Part shown: one piece after another, positions 1-5,197 of the stretch
How positions within the stretch are numbered: position 1 is the first letter of the stretch
Layout of the letters: each line of letters starts with the position of its first letter
NCBI GenBank assembly: GCA_002049885.1
Contig: MVCS01000170.1
Span: 1-5,197 of the forward strand
Length of the DNA stretch: 5,197 bases
Source of the DNA: Planctomycetales bacterium 4484_123
GTDB lineage: Bacteria > Planctomycetota > Phycisphaerae > SM23-33
Direction of reading: 5' to 3'
The notes under the pieces: generated by a model
Databases searched by the model: none
Told to the model about the DNA's origin: nothing
The model's input: the letters and a program-made list of their open reading frames with translations, nothing else
Made by a program: the position numbers and the translations under genes

Positions 1-3000
1 CGCGGCCAGGTAGATCATCATCTGAAGCTCGTACCGCCGCCCGCGCGATTCCACCTCCTCCGGGCCGATGCGGTCGGACTTGTAGTCCACCACGTGCCAC
101 CCGCCACGGGCGTCCTGGAAGAGCAGGTCGATCTGGCCGGTGAGTTCCATCGCATCGGTGCGCATCACAAATGAAAGCTCGTTCAGTCGCTGCCGCGCCT
201 GCCGCAGCATCCTGCACAGCGGACTCCCGGCGAACCGCCCCAGCATCTGGCGCAACTGCCCAACCACTGCGGCGGGTTCCGCCGGGAGCTCCAGCTCGGC
301 GAAGACCCGGCACACCAGGGCCTCGGCCTGGGCGGGCAGGTCGTCGGCCTCGAGGTCCAACAGCTCCATGCAGCGGTGAAAGACAATCCCAGCCGTCGCA
401 GCGTCCAGGGCGGCCCGGCTGCGTCCGGGCCCCGCAGCGGCCTCCACAGGCACCCGCAGCTCGTGCCGCCAGCGGTACAGCATGGGGCAATGCTCGAAAT
501 CGGCCAGGGCCGTCGCACCAATACTGCCCGCCGGTGCCCCGGTCCCCACCAGCGGGCCTACCAGCGGCCCGGGCCGGCGGCTATCGCGCCGCCCGGCCTC
601 AACCAGCCTCGCCGCCACCTCCCGGCCATTGCCGGCCTGGGCGAGCACGAGCTGGCCGATGGGCCTCCGCCGCCGGCTGCGCCGCGCCGGCCGCGGCCTC
701 TTGCGACTGAGCACCGCCGTGAAGCTGCCGTCCGGGCCGTAGCTGATGGTCTCCTGCCCGGCGTCCAGGGCCCTGGTGATCCCCAGCACATCGTCGAGTG
801 CGGCCAAGTGAGAGCTGGACTCGAATCGCCCGCTCTTTTTGCTGCGCACGTCCGCACCCACCAGCACCAGGTAGTCCCGATGGCGGGTGGCGGCGACGTA
901 CAGCTTGCGGACGTCCTCTGCGCCAAGTTCGTCTTTCTCCATCTGCAGGGCCAGCTCGTGGGAGACCGGGCTGCCGCCGTCCTCATCTTCCCTTCCGGGC
1001 ACGCGGGGAGGCTTGCAGGTCAGCCCCCAGTCGTGGCGGAAGAGCACCCCGCCACCCGGGCCGCGGGCACGAGCGTTGAGGTCCGGGATGAACACCACCG
1101 GGAACTCCAGCCCCTTGGCCTTGTGGATGGTCATGATGCGGACGACGTCCTCGGCCTCGGCGGCGACGGCGGCCTGCTCGTAGCGCACCTCGGCCATCAC
1201 CAGCTCGTCGTACCGCCGGACGAAATCCGCCAGCGACAGGTCGCCTGCCAGGTGGGCCGACCTGGCCGCCGCCAGGAGCCGGTACACGTTGCCCAGCTTC
1301 CGCCGGCCGCCGAACTGGCTCAGCAGCACCCCCTCGTAGCCGGTCTGCTCCAACAGCCGCTCTATCACACCCGCCGGACCCAGCGCATCCTTCACCCGGT
1401 GCAAGCGCGCGATCAACCCGTGCGCGAAGTTCAACTGGCTGCGCTGAGGCTCACTCAGGCGATTCAGCACGGCCGGGGTCGTGAGGGAATGGAAGTACGG
1501 CGGCTCGACGGCAGAGGCGATGTGCAGCAGGGCGTTGTCGTCCAGTCCGAACAGGGCGCTGCGCAGGACGCCCATCAGGGCCACGTCGTTGAGGGGATTG
1601 TCGATCGCCTGGAGGGCATTGAGGATGTCATAGACCTCCTGCTGTTTGAAGAAGCCCGTGCCGGCCACCACGTAGTAGCGAACGTTGCGCTCGCGCAGGG
1701 CGCGCTCGTATTCCAGCGACCGCGTCATACGGGCAAACAGGATGGCCACGTCGCCGGGACGCACCGGCCGCCAGCGCCCGGCCTCGGCGTCGTAGACCAG
1801 CTCCTCCCGCCCGATCATCTCCTCGATGCGCTGCGCGGTCAGGTCGGCCTGGGCCACCCCGGCCGATTCGGCATCGGGGGCCTCGGGCTCGGCCAGCAGG
1901 ACCTCCACGCTGGGCCCCGGCGGCACTTCCCGCCGGGCCGAGGCGATCGGCTCGTACCGCTGCATCAACTGACCAAAGACGTGATTGATGAAGGCCACGC
2001 CGGCCTGGTGCATGCGGAAGCACCGCTCCAATGCCAGCCTGTCCCTGCCGAAGCGCTCGCACAAGCGAGCGAACACCTCCGCCCGTGCACCGCGGAAACG
2101 ATAGATGCTCTGCTTGAGGTCCCCGACGATGAAAACCTTCCCCGGCGGGGGCGTCTCGCCGTCGGCGACCAGTCCCCAAAGCATCTCCAGTTGGTTGGCA
2201 TCGGTGTCCTGGCCCTCGTCGATGAGCAGTTGCCGCAACTGTCGCCGCAGTGCGTCGCGTACTGCCGGGACCTCCCGCAGCAGCCGGCGGGTGAGGACGA
2301 TGAGGTCGTCGAAGTCCAGCAGACCCTCCGTGCGCTTGGTGGCCGAGTAAAGCTCCTCAGCCTGGCGGGCCAGCCTGGTCAGCGTCGCCAGATACTCCGC
2401 AGCCGCCGTATCCGACTGCCCGAACTCGGCGAACCACGCCGCCAGCGCGCCGAACTGTTCCAGGAAGGCAACGAGTCTTCGCCGGTAAGCAAGCATGGCG
2501 CCCTTGCCACCCCAGGCCGCCGCCCTGCCCTTGTTGCCGGGTTTGTCCTTCAGGCAGCCCACGTCCTCGACCGTCACCTCCTCGGCGGGACGGCCGAGCA
2601 TCTTCCGGATGACGGCGAGCTTCTCCTGGCGGTAGGCGTCCAGCTTGTCGTCCGGCTCGGTACAAGGGTAGGCAGAGAGGTACTCCAGCTCGTCCCGCAA
2701 CTTCCCATGCGGCCAGGGCCCTCAGTCGGCACAGTCGGACTTGTCGCTGGAGCTCCCGCCAGCGCGCCAATGTGGCCTTCGGGTCGGAGTAGTCCTGGTC
2801 CATCCAGTCGATGCGCCGCTCGAGCAGCCCGCGGACCTCGCGGATGACGCGATCCAGGTCGGTTCGGGCCAGCAGCTCCAGCACGTCCGGCTCCTGCCGC
2901 TCGACGGCAGCCAGCACGGCTGCCTGGACCGAGGCCTCCAGCATCTGGGCCGCCACCAGCTGATCGGCACAGACGGCGAAGTTCGGGTCCACGCCGGCCT

Positions 3001-3373
3001 CGATGGCATAGCGGCGCAGCAGCGCGGCACAAAAACTATGGATGGTCGAGACCCGCGCCGCGGGCAGCTCGGTGACCCAATGGGCCAGCCGCTCCCGCTG
3101 TCGGGGGTCCTCCAGCCGCGCCAGGCGGTCCAACAGCACCGCACGCACCCGCTGGAGCATCTCCACGGCGGCCTTGTCGGTGAAGGTCAGCGCCACCAGC
3201 CCGTCGAAGGGGTCGGCCTCGCCGCCGGGACCGGTCAACAACAAGGTGGCGTAACGGCGGGCCAACACCAACGTCTTGCCGCAGCCGGCGCCGCTGGTCA
3301 GGGCCATGCTGGCACCGGCCCGCTCGACGGCCGCTTGCGCCTGGCGCGGCGTCAGTTCCGGCAGGCTACCCAT
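1..3373 (-). CDS. addA: AddA-like ATP-dependent helicase/exonuclease subunit A (C-terminal end off window, one internal frameshift)
   Basis: Motor and nuclease subunit of AddAB: a UvrD/Rep superfamily 1A 3'-5' helicase with a RecB-type nuclease. About 1124 residues are visible if one extra base near 2704-2706 is discounted. In order: Q motif LTPRQ (residues 7-11); Walker A SGAGCGKT (27-34, 3272-3295); motif Ia LTFTDKAAVEM (62-72); VSTIHSFC (108-115); then the frame change near residue 223. In the second frame come Walker B IDEGQD (2206-2223), motif III VGDLKQSIYRFRGA (2086-2127), a motif IV-like LERCFRMHQ (about 2031), motif V IMTIHKAKGLEF (about 1102-1137) and motif VI LYVAATR (883-903). The nuclease follows, with GIVFH, LTGQIDLL, VDYKSD (Asp at 85-87, Lys at 79-81) and YELQMMIYLAA at the edge. 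ATG at 3373-3371 is chosen because a strong Shine-Dalgarno precedes it and longer in-frame starts lie inside addB. It overlaps addB by 8 bases. The frame stays open to base 1, so only a short C-terminal tail is missing. The alternative name RexA describes the same family. Confidence 0.93.
2700..2722 (-). other. Apparent +1 frameshift (extra base) in addA
   Basis: The N-terminal frame (codons starting at 3373, 3370 and so on) reads well to about LRALAAW and then becomes low-complexity until its stop at 2357-2359. The frame one base further on contains all later AddA motifs and has an upstream stop (TGA at 2724-2722). The switch must therefore fall between about 2722 and 2700. Removing one G from the GGG run on the minus strand (2704-2706) gives a smooth join, LRALAAWKLRDELEYL. 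No slippery heptamer or other recoding signal is evident. Confidence 0.85.
3366..3373 (-). other. 8-base addB/addA gene overlap (ATGGGTAG)
   Basis: The minus strand reads ATGGGTAG here. ATG (3373-3371) begins addA and TAG (3368-3366) ends addB in a different frame. Such an overlap, together with the Shine-Dalgarno just upstream, indicates that the two subunits are made from one transcript and that addA translation is probably coupled to termination on addB. This fits the need for a 1:1 heterodimer. Confidence 0.85.
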
Positions 3374-5197
3374 CGGACCCCTCCCCCGCCGAGCCGGCCA
3401 GAGTCCCCTTGCGCCGGGCGCGGTGATCGGAATAGTGACAAATCGACCGATACGGACACCACGACGGACAGCCGGCAGACGGCAGGGCGTCGAACCGACC
3501 CTCGCGCATCCCCCGGACGTACCGGCCCACACAGTCCATCATCAGGGCGAGCTGTTGGCTGTACTCCTTCGGTGCGTCCCCCCTGGTCTTCAACGGGTCG
3601 GCAACCGTGAACAGCCGGTGGCAGTTTTCGCGCAGGTCGTGGTAGGCCCCGCCCACCACGGGCTTGCCGAACATCACCTCCAGGGCCTTGATGTACAAGG
3701 CCAACTGCACGTCCAGGCCCTCGAGCATCCTCCCCGGCTGGAGTATGTACCCCGTCTTGTAGTCCACCGCCATCAGTGCCGGACCGTCTTGCCCGGCCAG
3801 CTCGTCCACGCGGTCGATCTTCCCGCGCAGGCGGATCTCCTGGCCGCCGGCGTCGATGGTCACCGGCTCGCGAACGCTGGCCGGGTCCGTCCGCTCACCC
3901 AGACGGTCCGACAGGCCGAAGCCCAGTTCGAAGTACCTTGGCCGGACGGCACCATCCGTATCGCGTTGGTCCAGCAGGTAGGCCCTGAGCAGGTCATGCC
4001 AGTACTGCACCTGCATCTCCCAGAGTTGCGAATGCACCGCAGCGGCAGCCAGCCGCTGCTTCTCGGCCGCCACCGCCTCAGCCAACCCGGCCGTCAGGTC
4101 CTCCTCGCTGAGCTCCGCCAGCGGCGGCAGTGAGCCCAGACGCTGCCGCAACGAACTCAACACCCGATACAGCACGGCGTGACAGAACCGCCCCCGATCG
4201 GTCGGGGTCATCTGCACCTCCGGCTGGATTAGCGGCTCCAACTTCAGCAGGTACCTGGCGAAGAACAACCAGGGACACCGGGCATAGCTGTTGAGATGGC
4301 TGGCGGAGAAGACCCAGTTTCGGGGAAAGGTGCTGGCCAGCCCCTCCAACAACCCCGGGTCGTCCAGCCGGCCATCGAAGGCATCCGGCGGTTCGGCGGC
4401 GTTCCGCCGGTGGGCGGCGAAGAGGCCCTGGCAGGCCCTGCAAAGCAGTTCCGGGCAGTGCTCCGCCGTCCAGCCCACCAGGGCAGGGGCGGCGGCCTGG
4501 CAGGCCCTGCAAAGCAGTTCCGGGCAGTGCTCCGCCGTCCAGCCCACCAGGGCAGGGGCGGCGGCGCCGAATGCCGCCTGGGTCCGCGGGGAGTCGTCAA
4601 AGGCCGCCAACAGGGCCGCGTTGAACACCTCAGCCGGCGAGGCCAGTTCATCGGCGGGCGGGACGAACTGGCGACGTAGCTGACGGTCAGGTGCGATTCG
4701 GCCCGCGTGGCCGCCAGATAGAACAGCAGCATCTCGCGGGCCACCAGGTCGCTGCGGCGGTCCAGCACCACGGAGCGCCGGGCCCAGGCGGCGCGGTCCG
4801 ACTCGTCGATGAAACACCTCTCCTGCCGAAGCTGCGGAAAGGCCTTTTCGTTCAGACCCAGCAGGTAAACCTTCTCGAAACGCAGCGCCCGGGCGTCCAA
4901 CACGTCCAGGACGGCCACCAGCGACTCACCCCGCGCCGGCGGGACCACGGCCACCTCGGCCGCTCGAGCCACCAGTCCGGCCATCTTCTCCAGGTCCGTC
5001 CCGACCGGCACGGCGGCTGCGGCCACCTCCTCCAGCAGCTCGTCGAAGGCCCTCAGCGCCCGCAGGTCGGCTGCCACGATTCGCTCGTCGTCGCACTCGG
5101 CCGCGGCCGAGGCGATCCCCAAGGCCCCCACCAGCTCGCGCACGGCACCGGCGTACTCGGCGAGGGTCCGCGCATCGGCGAGCCGGTCCAGCCGACC
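3366..5197 (-). CDS. addB: AddB-like helicase-nuclease subunit B, C-terminal part (N-terminus off window, one internal frameshift)
   Basis: Second subunit of the AddAB double-strand-break resection complex; in this family AddB has a helicase-like fold used in Chi recognition plus a PD-(D/E)XK nuclease. About 610 residues are visible, roughly half the usual length, and the reading frame is open to the right edge. Upstream of the frameshift the frame contains LGLNEKAFP (4835-4861), typical of the AddB/RecC-like core, and the motif VI-like LAATRAESHLTVSY ending at 4676. Near 4670-4678 the reading continues in another frame to TAG at 3366-3368. That part holds a Cys codon at 4275-4277 in YARCPWLFF, GxxxH (RGRFCH), GKIDR with Asp at 3813-3815, VDYKT with Asp at 3762-3764 and Lys at 3756-3758, QLALYIKAL from 3707, and a C-terminal cysteine triplet (3468-3470, 3456-3458, 3438-3440). 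The four cysteines match the arrangement that binds 4Fe-4S in AddB. The nuclease looks active. A 23-residue stretch is duplicated before the nuclease domain. Family assignment is firm; whether the frameshift is real is not known. Confidence 0.9.
3378..3387 (-). promoter_or_regulatory. Ribosome binding site of addA
   Basis: On the minus strand the run GGGGGAGGGG lies just before the ATG at 3373. Its GGAGG core is at 3384-3380, leaving six bases to the start codon, an ideal Shine-Dalgarno spacing. It lies inside the end of addB and decides the addA start over longer in-frame alternatives that would begin far inside addB. Confidence 0.75.
4427..4565 (-). repeat. Perfect 69-bp tandem duplication inside addB
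   Basis: Bases 4427-4495 are repeated exactly at 4496-4564, and the identity runs one base further to 4565. The unit is 23 codons, so the addB frame is kept. The protein has two identical adjacent copies of a 23-residue segment, each starting AAAPALVGW and ending LCRACQ. It lies between the helicase-like region and the first Fe-S cysteine. No base differs between copies, which points to a very recent duplication or to an assembly error. Confidence 0.95.
4665..4680 (-). other. Apparent -1 frameshift (missing base) in addB
   Basis: The upstream frame carries the conserved AATRAESHLTVSY, ending at codon 4676-4678. The downstream frame resumes with QFVPPADELASPAEVF from codon 4670-4668 and carries the whole nuclease domain to the natural stop. 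Joining them needs one additional base on the minus strand near 4670-4678, for example a lost C after TACGTC. The upstream frame runs on by chance to a stop at 4244, and the downstream frame has no nearby upstream stop. The position is therefore set by protein conservation, not by stop codons. Confidence 0.8.

Noticed and set aside
376..2847. An 823-codon open frame on the plus strand
   Set aside because: It lies antisense to addA in exact codon register. Stops in it would need TTA, CTA or TCA codons in addA, which are rare in GC-rich genes, so a long open frame is expected. Its translation is low-complexity (Pro, Gly, Arg, His, Gln) without a recognisable domain, while the minus strand carries all AddA motifs.
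3366..3532. A longer addA start, up to 3532
   Set aside because: The extra 53 codons lie inside addB and translate to Arg/Pro/Gly-rich sequence without family similarity. ATG at 3373 has an ideal Shine-Dalgarno and is seven residues before the Q motif.
2741..4133. Two further plus-strand open frames (2741-3610 and 3276-4133)
   Set aside because: These are also codon-register antisense shadows, of the addA N-terminus and the addB nuclease region. They overlap each other and show no motif or plausible ribosome site.
4244..4660. Continuation of the upstream addB frame past the frameshift, to a stop at 4244
   Set aside because: The translation after 4676 becomes Pro/Arg/Ala-rich with no family signature, while the other frame carries the nuclease domain. 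It is a chance extension in GC-rich DNA.
546..5135. Six copies of the E. coli Chi octamer GCTGGTGG on the minus strand (546-553, 858-865, 2953-2960, 3193-3200, 4915-4922, 5128-5135)
   Set aside because: Tempting next to an addAB locus, but Chi sequences are species-specific and AddAB enzymes use other motifs. The octamer arises readily from Leu-Val and similar codons in GC-rich coding sequence, which explains the strand bias. Genome-wide over-representation would be needed to revive it.
1..5197. A novel defence or mobile system
   Set aside because: Every long minus-strand segment is accounted for by AddA or AddB. No transposase, toxin, reverse transcriptase, CRISPR repeat or phage gene is visible.

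Overview
The window is GC-rich and almost wholly coding. All supportable genes are on the minus strand. It reads as one operon fragment encoding the two subunits of an AddAB-type (RexAB-like) helicase-nuclease, which resects double-strand DNA breaks for RecA-dependent recombination. The order is addB then addA in the direction of transcription (right to left). The organism is a high-GC bacterium. AddAB with a nuclease in each subunit, and an iron-sulfur cysteine set in AddB, is widespread (Firmicutes, Alphaproteobacteria, Planctomycetota and others). Nothing here fixes the lineage; a planctomycete-like bacterium is only a weak guess.

Region by region: from the right edge to 3366 is the C-terminal part of AddB (about 610 residues; the N-terminal part is off the window). 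It holds the end of the helicase-like region and the Fe-S/PD-(D/E)XK nuclease domain. From 3373 to the left edge is nearly all of AddA (about 1124 residues). It has a full set of UvrD/Rep-type helicase motifs and a C-terminal RecB-like nuclease, and lacks only the last few dozen residues. The two genes overlap by 8 bases, with a strong Shine-Dalgarno sequence before addA, so translation is probably coupled. There is no gap longer than a few bases, and no promoter, terminator, RNA gene, CRISPR array or mobile element is visible.

The unusual part is the integrity of the genes. Each is broken by an apparent single-base frameshift, with an extra base in addA near 2704-2706 and a missing base in addB near 4670-4678. 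In addition, addB carries a perfect 69-bp in-frame tandem duplication at 4427-4565. All catalytic motifs visible on both sides of the breaks are intact. The lesions are therefore either very recent or, more simply, sequencing or assembly errors. I see no evidence of a previously undescribed system: the content is a standard recombination-repair nuclease.
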